Counted from the first letter of the stretch, positions 52,690-63,427 are shown. The stretch is DNA of 64,000 bases from Protula sp. h YS-2021 (GCA_949752745.1 OX457027.1:74530700-74594699); one strand, 5' to 3'. Made by a program: numbers and translations. The notes: generated from the letters alone by a model not told the origin.

Positions 52690-54180
52690 GGGAGGCGGGG
52701 GGGGGGGGAAGTGTTGATGTTATACACCTTTCTTGATTTTCTACAGGAATTTTATAGTGTTTAATCAAAACCGTGCGACTTATCCGAGGAATAACTACAC
52801 CAAATTTAAAGTCGATCCGACTTTCCGATGTCGAGGAATTTTGCTTAACAACAGATATTTTTTTTAAAGTTGAAAGAATATCTATATAAAATTTTAAGTC
52901 GAAATGACTTTCCGTTATAGAGATATTATGCATACAAGATCTGGTTCTAAATATACACATATTTTTCGCGATGACGTCACACGCCACATTCGTTCGTTCT
53001 ACTCGCGAAAAAAATTTAAAGTTTCTTTCGGACCTACCAAGCAATAATCCCATCAAGTTTCAGCTTTCTCCGATGTTCAGCAGCTGAGAAATTTCGCACA
53101 CAAGATTTCTACGTGATGACGTCATACACTTGCCCTCATCACGTGATATCCGTGAAAAGTTGACAGAACCGTCCAACTGACCCAAGGAATGTTCATATAA
53201 AATTTGAAGTCGATAGGGCTTTCTGTTATCGAGATATTTTGCACACAAGACTTTGTTTATAATATATATGTATTTTACGTGATAACGTCATACGTCGCCT
53301 TCGTTCGTTCTACTCGCGAAAAAATTCTACAGAATCTTTCGGACCTACCAATCAACAATTTCACTAAGTGTCAACTTTCTGCGATGTTCAGCAGCTGAGA
53401 AATTTCGCACACAAGATTTTTACGTGATGACGTCATACACCTGCCCTAATCACGTGACATACGTGAAAAGTTGACAGAACCATTTGACTAACCCAAGGGA
53501 TGTTCATACAAAATTTGGAGTCGATAGGGCTTTCCGTTATCGAGATATTTTGCACACAAGACTTTGTTTATAATATATGTATTTTACGTGATAACGTCAT
53601 ACGCCGCATTCGTTCGTTCTACTCGCGAAAAAATTCTATAGAGTCTTTTGGACCTACTAAATAACAATTCCGCCACGTTTCAACTTTCTCCGAAGTTTAG
53701 CGGCTGAGAAATTTTGCATAAAAGATTTTTACGTAATGACGTCATACGCCTACCCTAATCATGTGACAAGCGTGAAAAGTTGACAAAACCGTTCGACTGA
53801 TCCAAGGACTGTTCATATAAAATTTGAAGTCGATAGGACTTTCCGTTATCGAGATATATTGCACACAAGATCTTGTTTAAAATATATACATATTTTACGT
53901 GATGACGTCATACGCCGCATTCGTTCATTCTACTCGCAAAAAAATTCTATAGAGTCTTTCGGACATAACAAACAACAATCCCACCAAGTTTCAACTTTCT
54001 CCGATGTTCAGCGGCAGAGAAATTTTGCACAAAAGATTTTTACGTAATGACGTCAAACGCCTGCCCTAAGCACGTGACTTGCGTCAAAAGTTGATAGAAC
54101 CGTCCGACCTAATTTAGAAATAAATCGATCAAGTTTGAACTCGGTCCGACGTTTCGTTCTTGAGATATCTTGCACACAAC
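52690..54180. repeat. Tandem repeat, four-plus copies of about 310 bp
   Basis: The CGTTCGTTCTACTCGCGAAA landmark recurs near 52991, 53302, 53611 and 53920. Other landmarks are TTTTACGTGATGACGTCATA, AAGTTGACAGAACCGT and GAGATATTTTGCACACAAGA. A related diverged copy lies outside the element at about 55380-55740. Confidence 0.9.
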
Positions 54181-54189
54181 ACTTTGTTC

Positions 54190-54290
54190 ACAAGCGACTG
54201 ACACACACACACACAGACACACACACACATACACACATACACACACACAGAACGTACAAACACTATATGTCTCCCCTTGGTCGGGGAGAC
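54190..54290 (+). repeat. CA microsatellite and terminal hairpin
   Basis: ACACAC run interrupted by CACAGACAC and CACATACAC, then AACGTACAAACACTATATGT, then the 8-bp-stem hairpin ending at 54290. Confidence 0.85.
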
Positions 54291-55303
54291 ATAATTACTA
54301 TAAACTAGGCATCAAACTGAATCAAACGGTGAAATTTTCATTCAAATCGGTTAACCATGACGGAAGTTATCTCACTTTTTAAGTTTAACATTTTAAGGTG
54401 AATCAATTATACATACATCCACCGGTACAAATAGCCCAACTGTAAACTAGACATTAAACTGAATCACATGGTGAAATTTTCATTCAAATCGATCAACCAT
54501 AACGAAAGTTATCTCACTTTAAATTTAAAATGGCGGCATGTCGCAATTATGCATACAGTCACCGGTGCAAATAGCCCATAACACTTTATAGCAAAACTAG
54601 ATATAAAACTGAATCAAACAGTGAAATTTTCATTCAAATCGGTCCACCATAGCAAAAGATATCACACTTTTTACACAGTTAAAATGGCGGCATGTCCACA
54701 TTATGCGTACAGCCACTCGTGCAAATAGCCCATGACTCTTTTATGTCAAAACTAGATATAAAACTGAATCAAATGGTGAAATTTTCATGCAAATCGGTCC
54801 ACCATAGCGAAAGTTGTCACACTTTTTACAAAGTTAAAATGGCGGTATGTCATATTATGCATACAGTCACCGGCGCAAATAGCCTAGGACTACTTTTAAA
54901 CAAAACTAGATAAAACTGAATCAAACGGTGAAATTTTCATGTAAATCGACCCACTATAGCGAGAGTTATCCACTTTTTTAAGTAACTAAAAATAGATGTT
55001 GTAAAATTTCCCCAGTCTAAAAATAGATATGAGGGGGTCTGACGTCACGATGATTGACAGGTGATAGACAGAAAGTGGTTGGGGCTTTATTGTCTTCATT
55101 GATTTCATTGGCTTTTTATTGGTCATGTGATTTATGACGTCAAGATGATTGACAGGTGATAGACAGAAGTGGGCGGGACTTCATTGTCTTCATTGATTTT
55201 ATTGGCTTTTCATTGGTCACGTGACTGATGACGTCATTATCACCATGGTAACGCCGCCTATGACGTCATTTCCTGGCGCAGAACCATCGTTTTCCTACTA
55301 CTG
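54291..55303 (-). repeat. Right terminal inverted repeat, outer part
   Basis: Inverted counterpart of 48846-49860, roughly 90% similar by eye, with the same order of subterminal repeats and GACGTCA blocks. Confidence 0.85.
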
Positions 55304-55820
55304 ATAACCAAAGTTAAAAGGAAGTGAAACTCATAGGGATGTCTTCGTAGTCTATAAGGCGATATCTTCGAAATTAAAACCTAGGAATATCTATACCAAG
55401 CTTGGTGTCGATCCAACATTCCGTTATTGAGATATTTTGCACACAAGATCTTGTTCAAAAAGTACACATATTTTGCGAACTGATAATCGTTCGTTCTATC
55501 TGCGACAAGTTTTTAAGGAATCTTTTATACCTACCAAGCAACAATCCCGACAAGTTTGAACTTTCTCTGATATTCAGTCAATGAGATGAGAAATTTTGCA
55601 CACAAGATTTGAAGTAGTGCAATCATACACCTTCCTTTATAATGTACGTCACAACTGACAGAACAGCCCGACCTACCCAATGAGAAACAGACCAAGTTTG
55701 AAATCCAGCTTTTCTTTTTTGAGATATTTCGCATATATTTTGTTCTCACACACACACCCACACATGCACACACAGAACGTTGAAGCCGTATATGTGTCCC
55801 CTCGTTCTGGGAGACAGAAT
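55304..55820 (+). repeat. Relic of the 310-bp repeat with CA tract and hairpin end
   Basis: One diverged core unit (CGTTCGTTCTATCTGCG near 55488, GAGATATTTTGCACACAAGA near 55430), then CACACACACACCCACACATG, ACAGAACGTTGAAGCCGTAT and an imperfect hairpin GTGTCCC..GGGAGAC (55794-55815). Same layout as the end of the 51497-54290 insert. Confidence 0.65.
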
Positions 55821-55942
55821 GATTGAGCAAGTAAACCCAGTTTGTTATTGTTCTCATTATTTCTACGCAACATAGTGGATAGGAATGCATGGGGCTCTGA
55901 TTATTCCCTTCGCCAGACATAGGAAGTTTCTCATTTGTGTTA

Positions 55943-56529
55943 GGCCACATTCTTTTGCACCTCTCAGAAAACTGAGAATCCACTCTCCAAACAGACCAGA
56001 GAAGCCCCAGAGACACCGTCCAAAAGAACACGTCTCAAAAAATCGAGAAATGAAAAACACAAATCTATCTATTTTGTGCTTATTTCACATAAATATGTAA
56101 TTCATATGCCCAGAAATATATTCTGTGACAATCGTTTGTTGGGGCATTAGTCTAAATGTGATCTGTTTTACCTAATAACATCCCTACCACTTCAGCAGTA
56201 CCAACGGTGTTACAGATTAGACCTCAACCTATACTAATTGAGGTTAAATATTTGGGTCCTCTTGTATTTCACTATATCTACTGCAATTACGTCTAAAATC
56301 TTCCTTGAACTAAATTTCTACTCTTAAATATCTATATTTCACTTGCATTTTTGCAAATAAGTTGTAGAAATGCCTTTGTTTACATTTCCGCCATCTTGTA
56401 TCTGACCTTCTCGAGAGAAGTTTTTCGAGACAAAAACTGTCTCTAGATAACGAGAACTTATCCAAGAGAACACCTCTCGATTTTTCGAGAGCCTCTCGAT
56501 TTTTCGAGACGGTCGAAGAGAATGTGGCC
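55943..56529. mobile_element. Harbinger-like MITE (587 bp) with TTA target duplication
   Basis: Ends GGCCACATTCTTTTGCACC and GGTCGAAGAGAATGTGGCC are inverted, with further inverted CTCTCGATTTTTCGAGA-type sequence inside. TTA flanks both sides (55940-55942, 56530-56532). GGCC ends with a TTA/TAA duplication fit the PIF/Harbinger superfamily. No transposase inside. Confidence 0.7.
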
Positions 56530-56532
56530 TTA

Positions 56533-57725
56533 AACAATCCATCACGTTAGAAGTAGCCATCTCAAAAATGGAAGTTGAAAAATACAGTTTTTCAAAATCT
56601 CCACCAGCAGACGTTATGAAAAACGATGTTGCGTTTCTGACTAAGACTGATGATCAGGTGTAAACTCTAGATATGTTTTTTTGCTATGTTTATTGTACTA
56701 ATATTTTGTGGTGGCTACAGTGTGGTTGGAAATGAGCGATAATTAGTATACTTGTGAGAGTGGGCGGTGGCATTTCAAAGTAGGCGTTGCAAACGAAAAT
56801 TACACTACGGGGGCATCGATATAAAAGTGACACATTTTGATCCTGGCATTGTTTCTTCTCTTTGGGTGCTAGTCAGAGTTAAAAAAAACACATCCTTCAA
56901 GGATGGAGAGGTAGATTGGTTAAATAACCGGATTCGTGCTTAGACTTTTGCCATTTTTTGCGTTTCGACCGAATTTAGTTGGGATAAAGATATAAAGAAA
57001 TGATAGAAAAACTGGCAAAAATCAACTAAATTCCATTTTGCTAGAAACCTATTCACAAGTTGGTTTATATAGGGCCTGAATAATATGTAAAATAGTTTTT
57101 TAAAGATCATATGATGACTTTTTAAATTCGAAAGTGTACATGTTGAAAACAAATTAGAATTTCGGTGTTTTCCATTATCATTTCTCAATAATTTACCCCA
57201 TAAAATTTGCAGTTGCACCTCTTTTGGAAATATCCGAAAGTAAGAATTGGGTTATATTGCACTTGTTTTGTACATTTTGTCAAGGCGCTTTCCTGATCAC
57301 TGTTGAAAACTTGCATGTTCAAATATCAGATTCCCTGAGTTATTAAAGGAAATCAGAAAAAATCCACAGGCTCTTCATTTTTAATTCAGTTTTGCTTTGT
57401 TTTATTTTAGTTTTTGTCAATGTTTCGGTCACGCCGAGCACAGCTGTAGTGGCTGAACACCTCAAATTCTCGGCCCATTGGGCTGCGGCTCAAACTGAGG
57501 CAAAATTTGGAAATATGTTTTTTTTTTCGCCGAGTTCGACTTTTTTGACAACATGCCTGGCATTGTGTTAAAAAATCGAGACATTTTACTTAACCCTTTT
57601 TGATAGTACAATTAATTGAAAGAACATATTGTAAAGTCAAAAAGTAAATTGCTTAAGTGTATTTCCGTAACTTTTTCAAACCAGTGTTATATAGGAAACA
57701 AATATTTTGTTTATTATAATTTATT
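56533..57725. other. Gene-free stretch, nothing recognised
   Basis: AT-rich, no domain, no mobile-element end seen. Confidence 0.5.
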
Positions 57726-57727
57726 AT

Positions 57728-58425
57728 AATTCGTCCCCGGTTAATTCGGGCCCCGTCTAACTCGTACAAATTTCGCTGGTCCCGATTCTGGGACCCATTC
57801 ACTCCTACGTAAAGGTACGAATTAACGAGAACTCGGATAATTCGTCCTAAAAGTGACACCCATTATTCAGGCCTGTTGATGTAGAGTAAGAAAAATGGCA
57901 CTTTTCACTTACTTTAAACAAAACGCAGCTCAGGCGTCATGCGTTGCAAGATAAAAGGGATAAACACGCATTGTGGTGCATAAATGTTTGGGTGCGAGTC
58001 TTATGATTGACACGGCCAACTCCGTGAACTGCCTGTCTTAGTGTACACAGTCTTTTTATGGCATCACCACTCCGGAGCACTGTTTCTTCGCGTACTATGT
58101 TACAGCTTATGATGTCTTGCGTTTACTACAGACATTTTAGACACTACGCGTTCCGGAGCGAGCGTATAAATTGTGAACACTGGTCAATTCAACAATTCAA
58201 CTTGCAAAAAAAAAAAAAAATGGCAACAAAACGAAAACACCATGACCACACTATGGACTTTAAGTTCAAAGTGTTGAAGCAAATAACTAGTGTAAATAAA
58301 TATGATAAGCGTTTGTTGCTGTTTTTGCGCGTTCAAAAATTGGACCCCCGCTTAATTGGTACCCACGGTTTATGCGTATTTTTTTGTTGGTCGCGAAGAG
58401 TACGAATTAACTCGGGGCTCCTGTA
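57728..58425 (+). mobile_element. Pogo/Tigger-like DNA transposon remnant
   Basis: The right end reads TACGAATTAACTCGGGGCTC then CTG, so the element would end CAG...CTG beside TA, as pogo elements do. A related GGTTAATTCGGGCCCCGTCT / TACGAATTAACGAGAACTCG pair lies at 57738-57850. Between them an ATG at 58220 opens MATKRKHHDHTMDFKFKVLK, which resembles the basic N-terminus before the CENP-B-type helix-turn-helix of Tigger transposases. The rest of the transposase is deleted. The left end is uncertain. Confidence 0.5.
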
Positions 58426-60112
58426 CATACATATTACCAATCAAATGAATACATTTACGGATGCAATAATACCGTGAAAAACTGTCGTTGCGTTTGCGGT
58501 AATGTAGATGTGTTTTCAGCATTTCTGGGTCAAAATCGTCGAAGTCAAAGTAATACATACCTCAACTTGTGCGAGGGCAGAGTACTTGCCACCGCCAGTA
58601 CCTCACAGTCGCCTACTCGTATCCCCAAAACAAGGATTTATCCCGTGATTTCATCATACTGTCCAGTTGCTTCGTGTTGTATGATCAGTGTTATTTTCTG
58701 TTTGTAAAACATTGTTGAAAAGCACTCCATAAACAAAAGTTGTGGGTAAGAAATAGTGCAGTACACAATGTAGTGGCGCTAGAACAAGTTAGTGGCAACA
58801 ACGTTTCCAAATTTTACTAAATTACTGAATTATCTGAGGCGTTATATAAATCGTTGGCAGACGAAAAAATACACCCCTCATTTGTATTTTGATATGAACC
58901 ACATTGGTGTTGAAAAAGAAATTGTGTGCTGTTGCTCATGACCAAGGACAACATATGTAAGAAAGGAAAGGTTACCATTAAGCAAATATAAGCATATGGC
59001 AAAATCATTACGTTCAAATACGAGGCACGTTACATTGCTGTTAAACAAATATGGCGGAAGAAAACAAAAAGGTGCACTTACCGGAAAAGGAGTACAAGAT
59101 CGTCGAAACGCAATGAAAAATGAAATACATCACAAAGCAATGCAGAACATTCAAAAATAAACTACTGGAGCCAGAGGTCCATTATAAGAGATTTTTGTTA
59201 TTGGGCCTGTAATGAACACATGCAGGACTTTCACGTATCTAACCGCCTGTGCGAGGATGTGTTCTGCGCATATACAAAGCAGGAGGGGTGCTGTGATATC
59301 TACTATCAAGTGTCCCGTAGAAGGCGCTTCTCACTTCTTTAGTACGTCTCAAAGCGCAAGCACTGGTGATGGGGTCTAAGGGTGACTTGTGCAGTTTTAT
59401 GCGAAGAGTTTTTAGTCTCTTCTCCTTGGCATTTAAGTAAAGATATACTTGATTTCATTGAAGTTGATTTCTTTTCAAATTCGTCATGGCTGGTGGTGTC
59501 TTTGAGAATATATTAACAGTTGACCAAGGGGAAAGTTCTGGCCAAATAGTTGGTGTTTCGGGGCTGCATTGCGTCCGGTGTTAACAGGTATCCAGTACGC
59601 CACTTCGAATACCAAGTGATAATTTAGAATCAACTGATTCTGTAACTGATTCAGAAAGCAATTTCCTTCTCTGCATTGTACATTGAGTTGATGCAAATAT
59701 TTTCTTTTCTTAATTGTATCTTTAGGGAAAAAACCTAAAGTCATTAAATTCACACAGGTAGAATAGAATGATTCTTGGAAGAACTTTATTCTTCATTTAC
59801 GTTAAAAAATAATTATTTCGTAATAGAAGTTTCTTCAACTACATTGTAGCCTTCAGTATTAATTGGATCTTTGGAATTGATTTTATCCGATCTGCTGTAA
59901 CTATCATAGATGAAATCCAAAGTAACTGTGTTATAATATGGAAGATTGTAATTTTCTTTTTTTTCCTAACTAACTTGCAACTAACTTGCATATCAATACT
60001 TGGTTTTCATAGGATTAAGACACTTGATTCAAGAACAAGTAACCGAATCCACTAAAATATGCAAAGCCAGTGTCAGCCCCTGTCCTGCATCGAATCGCGT
60101 TTTGTTTTTCAG
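58426..60112. other. Gene-free stretch upstream of the first COMMD7 exon found
   Basis: The COMMD7 start exon should be here or upstream. An ATG at 59052 opens ATGGCGGAAGAAAACAAAAAG followed by GTGCAC, a possible tiny first exon (MAEENKK), but there is no independent support. No other feature seen. Confidence 0.4.
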
Positions 60113-60166
60113 CAGTTTAATGGAATGGTTCAGCTGTGTGTCGAGTGCATTGTCGAAGCCAAGAAG
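60113..60166 (+). CDS. COMMD7: COMMD7 exon: N-terminal helix
   Basis: Acceptor TTTTTCAG ending at 60112, donor GTTAGT at 60167; 18 codons, phase 0 both ends. QFNGMVQLCVECIVEAKK aligns with the QFSALTEVLFHFLTEPKE segment. Confidence 0.75.
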
Positions 60167-63100
60167 GTTAGTTTTGTTTAGGCTTAGCCATAGCCCAGTA
60201 CTTTTTTTTTTGACTGGATTGTATTTGGGCCCGTAATGCACTATGTAAACATAAAATGAATGAACATAAATACATACAGTATTTTTAATGTGTAATTTTT
60301 CGCCGGACACAGACTTCATGGAAAAAAGTATCGTAATATGTGAGGTTTTTCGCATCACCACACGAGCACACATGCTTTACATATAACTATGCATTACATA
60401 TACAACTGTACACATGAAAAACATCCTGAACAAACGACTCCAAACGGTCTTAATCCTTAGCCTTGCGATGTGTTCGGATAAAAGTGATACAACATTCCTA
60501 TTCAAAGAAAGGCTTGTAGACAGACAGGCAGAGCTAATTCCACATTTAGTCGTTACAGCCGATTGTGTAATCCATTTTTACAGAACACGAATATACAAGA
60601 AGCTGCCTCTCAGTTTGCAGCTGAGCAAGGTCTCAATTCATCTTCAGTGAAATCAGCAGTCACGACTTTGCTGACAGTACTAAATGGTATTTTGCTTTAG
60701 CTTACTGTATTCGTTCTGTTGTTTTAAAAAGGTGGTGTAGATTCAGTGTGGAATTTTATATAACTGATGTTAAGAAGTTACATTTTATTCCGAGTTAAGT
60801 CCGTGTAGTGCACGTTGTAGGTCATTGGTGTCCGCTTCTACACCCACGCAGCACCGAGTACCCCGAGTAATAATTTATAATATGAATGTCAGGGTTCGCG
60901 CTGGGTTCTCAGGAAAGTGAGTCAAAAAAGGAAAGTGTGACTCAGTTTGGTCCAGAAAAACTCAGTGGGTTCCGAAAAAGTGAGTCATTTCGTAAAAAAT
61001 GCCCAAAAAGTGGACAAAAACCCCGCCAACGCGAACCCTGAATGTTATTTGAGGGTTGCATGGTCGTGCGTTTGTTTGCTTAGGTGCCTTGAAAAGGAAT
61101 TTAACGGCAGCGCAGGTTAAAGAAGATTTGCTGAAATTGGGTAAGATCATAGAGGAAAAGGTCGTTGTGTCTTATCCAGTTAAAAACAAAAAATGACCGG
61201 GCTGTTGATGTTTGTATAGAAAATATTAAATTAAAAGGAAGGAGCATTGTTAGCTTGAAAAAAAATGTTGCTCCGGCATTGGTGCAAAACATTTCACCTG
61301 TATATGTAGTTATATGTCTGTTACGTTGATTATGAATTTTTGAATGGCGAATAGATCTATATTTATTTAACTTCCTTTACTGTCTTTTCTTTAGAAAGAG
61401 GTATTTCACGAATTTGGTGCTCCACGTGACTCTTCCTTCCGTGCAACGTAACGGAAGGGCGGGGAGGAGGGGGGGGGGGGTTGTCGGCAAATGCTTGAAG
61501 ATTTTTTTGTAAAAGTTTGGTAACCTAAAGGCGGGAGGGGAGTCTGTTGTTTCAACAAAATTCTTTTTTCAAAAAAAGTTCTTTTAAGCCTAGCTGACTA
61601 TCGTCAGTGGGATATCCGACGTCCGTTATGTGTGTGTGCAAACAATTTTTTCAAATGCTATTTTTCTGGTCCCATTGTTTTAAAATTATGCAGGAATGTT
61701 CCCTGGGTAATCCTCTGCATAGCTTGTTGTTTTTATTGGTTTATTTACTTTTTTTTTTTTTTTGGCGATTGGATAAATTTAGTTGAGATATTAGCCAAAT
61801 TTACGAAACAAAAAAAATTCTACTCTTCCCACCAATCGGGTCAATTTATGTAGAAATTTGGCATTAATGTTCCCTTCAATTTCCTGCATATTTGTTTGGC
61901 GATTTGACCAAAATTAGCCAAAATATTCCCAAAAAAAATGGTCAAATTGCAGAACAATCACAATGAGCTCGTACTTGATGCTTCTTCACTAGCCGCCTAA
62001 CAACTTGCCAGAATAGCGTAATTGTAATGCGTTGGATTGATAACTACGAAGTCGAGGTTCCAAGTCCCGTTCAAGGCGGTTTTTTTTCATAGTCTCCCTC
62101 TATCGGTTTTGCTGGCATATATTTATAGTTCTGCCACCCATTGTGGCAGTTGTTTGTGTTGTCGCCTGCCGAGCAAGAGGTTGTGAGTCCCGGTCTAGGC
62201 TTACTTTTTTATTGGCTCCTTTCACAGGTTTTACAGGCCATATTTATAGTTCTGCCTCTCACAAAAGCATATAGGGCCCATACTGCATTACTTTTTTCCC
62301 AAGCAGATCTTCATCTTCTTTCACCTTTGTAATGACTTCTCGTTTACGGCTGGGAACAATGTCCACAGACATTCTTGTTTTTTTTTGTAAGCGCACACAG
62401 AAAGTTATAGTCACAGAACAGGTCGAGATTTGTTTCCATTGCATTCAGAATCGCATTGACACTATTTGTTAGTTGTGATAATTTGTGCAGGTTTGGATGA
62501 AGGAAAGGGCAGTATAATGGAACAGAAGGTAAATCCAGTTATTTTATGTATCCTCAAGTGTATTCGTTAAAAAGTAAGTCACTGAAAATTTGAGCAGGTT
62601 GCCATGGCAGTGAACAATATGATTTCATGAGCAGGGTAAATTAAGAGTCATCCTAAGTGTGAGAACGTCGAAACATGATTTTACATTAAATCGTTTCATG
62701 AGTGTTGTTATTATGCAATTGAGAACGGTAAATATGCATTGTGTCTGATAACATTCGACTTGCAGTGGCAACAATACGGTAATGTCCTTTCACGGAGCGC
62801 ATTAAGCCAGACCCTCACTGTCAATCAACTGGTCGATATGGACTGGAAATTTGGAGGTAAATTTCAAGACAACACAGATGGATTTGTTAAGTATCTGATT
62901 ATGTTCACAAACTGTTCGAAAGAAAACTGGCATTTCTGATATATTTCTGATCAGGCTTACTTCACATGGTCATGATAAAAGCTACAGGTTCCCGCATTGA
63001 TGCAGTTACTTTGCAGTATTTCTGGGAAAACTTTTTTTCAAATGTAACTCAGTTGTATATGCCCCTGGTGTTAATTCTGCCCTTCGTATATCTGGATACG

Positions 63101-63427
63101 TTTTAACTTCACCTTTAACACATTATTGTGTCTCACATAAAGAATCTCTGTTGTATTTCTGAGCTCAAGCAAGTCAGCTGTATATGTGTGTTGTTTTACT
63201 GCCTTCGCTATTTCATTTTCTGTACTCCGTGATGTAGAAGAGCTGGAGTTGCGCACACATTGACGAAGTCTCCTCGTTTTTAGAATTTCTGGTACATGTC
63301 GGTTCTAATTGTGTCTTTTATTCCTTAGTTACAGCAGCGAGTAGTGAACTGAATAAAGTGGCAAGTACATTCCTGCAACTCAAGCTAGTCATAAATAAAG
63401 GAAACAAACGGGAAAATGTATTCATGG
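60113..63427 (+). CDS. COMMD7: COMMD7 (COMM domain-containing protein 7), six exons, partial at both ends
   Basis: Exons 60113-60166, 60584-60686, 61084-61140, 62491-62528, 62766-62856 and 63329-63427 are GT..AG bounded and agree in phase. The translation runs through the N-terminal helical domain (QFNGMVQLCVECIVEAKK; EAASQFAAEQGLNSSSVKSA) into a linker (GALKRNLTAAQVKEDLLKLG) and the COMM domain with its hallmark LTVNQLVDMDWKFG, VTAASSELNKVGS-like and LQLKLVINKGNKRENVFM segments. These order and motifs fit COMMD7 best among COMMD proteins. Family members assemble into the Commander/CCC complex for endosomal recycling, and COMMD7 is linked to NF-kB control. The final COMM exon lies beyond the window and the first exon is not identified. 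Confidence 0.88.
60584..60686 (+). CDS. COMMD7: COMMD7 exon: second N-terminal helix
   Basis: Acceptor TTTTACAG ending 60583; donor GTATTT at 60687. Encodes NTNIQEAASQFAAEQGLNSS and SVKSAVTTLLTVLN; phase 0 in, one base out. Confidence 0.88.
60890..61040. mobile_element. 151-bp MITE-like element in a COMMD7 intron
   Basis: Ends CAGGGTTCGCGCTGG and CCAACGCGAACCCTG are inverted with one mismatch. AATGT flanks both sides directly (60885-60889, 61041-61045). Inside are three GTGAGTCA-type or TGACTCA motifs. CAGGG ends recall hAT or P-like elements; a 5-bp duplication does not fit hAT, so class is open. Confidence 0.75.
61084..61140 (+). CDS. COMMD7: COMMD7 exon: linker
   Basis: Acceptor TGCTTAG ending 61083, donor GTAAGA at 61141. 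Encodes ALKRNLTAAQVKEDLLKL, aligning with ALKKSLTAKQVQADFITL. Phase fits neighbours. The acceptor lies only 43 bases after a MITE. Confidence 0.9.
61141..62490 (+). other. COMMD7 intron with a tRNA-like SINE dimer
   Basis: Contains a G-run near 61465, T-rich tracts and the repeat at 62005-62265. No exon found. Confidence 0.65.
62005..62265 (+). repeat. Tandem tRNA-like SINE (two units of about 120 bp)
   Basis: Unit 1 has an A-box-like TAGCGTAATTGTAATGCG, an anticodon-loop-like TTGATAA (62037-62043) and a B-box-like GAGGTTCCAAGTCC (62054-). Unit 2 has GAGGTTGTGAGTCCCGG. Both units end in the same tail, GGC(AT)ATATTTATAGTTCTGCC. Stems do not pair well enough for a functional tRNA. Confidence 0.55.
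62491..62528 (+). CDS. COMMD7: COMMD7 exon: short exon
   Basis: 38 bases, acceptor GTGCAG ending 62490 and donor GTAAAT at 62529. Encodes LDEGKGSIMEQK, aligning with LSEEKATYFSEK. Supported by phase and position between well-conserved exons. Confidence 0.8.
62766..62856 (+). CDS. COMMD7: COMMD7 exon: COMM domain start
   Basis: Acceptor ACTTGCAG ending 62765, donor GTAAAT at 62857. Encodes WQQYGNVLSRSALSQTLTVN and QLVDMDWKFG, the W-K-F-G hallmark of the COMM domain. Confidence 0.95.
63329..63427 (+). CDS. COMMD7: COMMD7 exon: COMM domain middle
   Basis: Acceptor TTCCTTAG ending 63328, donor GTAAGA at 63428. Encodes SSELNKVASTFLQLKLVINK and GNKRENVFM, with one base carried to the next exon outside the window. 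Confidence 0.93.

Larger units (their letters stand above)
51497..54290. mobile_element. 2.8-kb insertion in the right arm, flanked by ATAA, ending in an 8-bp hairpin
   Basis: The uninterrupted left arm shows the empty-site sequence CTATAATTACT. Here CTATAA (to 51496) and ATAATTACT (from 54291) flank the insert, a 4-bp ATAA duplication. The insert holds an inverted relative of the 17640-18130 array (51740-52010), and four copies of a 310-bp unit (about 52690-54180). It ends with a CA microsatellite (54190-54250) and the perfect hairpin GTCTCCCC-TTGGTC-GGGGAGAC (54269-54290), whose last base is the last base of the insert. The ending resembles Helentron-type repeats; a 4-bp duplication is not expected for them. 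Confidence 0.7.
48846..55303 (-). mobile_element. Large inverted-repeat DNA element encoding a C2H2 zinc-finger protein; right arm split by an insertion
   Basis: Left arm 48846-49957 is repeated in inverse orientation as 51407-51496 plus 54291-55303. Each arm starts CAG(A/T)AGTAGGAAAACGATGG, contains two blocks with GACGTCA and GTCACGTGAC motifs, then about five 150-bp subterminal repeats (GAAAATTTCACCGTTTGATT), then a segment ending TTTTTTGGAACATACTACG. Between the arms are palindrome arrays, a 206-codon C2H2 ORF (- strand), three TTAGGG units and a GACGTCAT-rich block. Removing the insertion at 51497-54290 gives a 3.66-kb element. I found no transposase and no clear target duplication, so its superfamily is open; it may be non-autonomous. 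Confidence 0.75.

Noticed and set aside
62010..62075. Functional tRNA-Ile(GAT) gene
   Set aside because: Box-like motifs and a TTGATAA loop are present, but acceptor and anticodon stems do not pair and a second tRNA-like unit follows in tandem, so a SINE is more likely.
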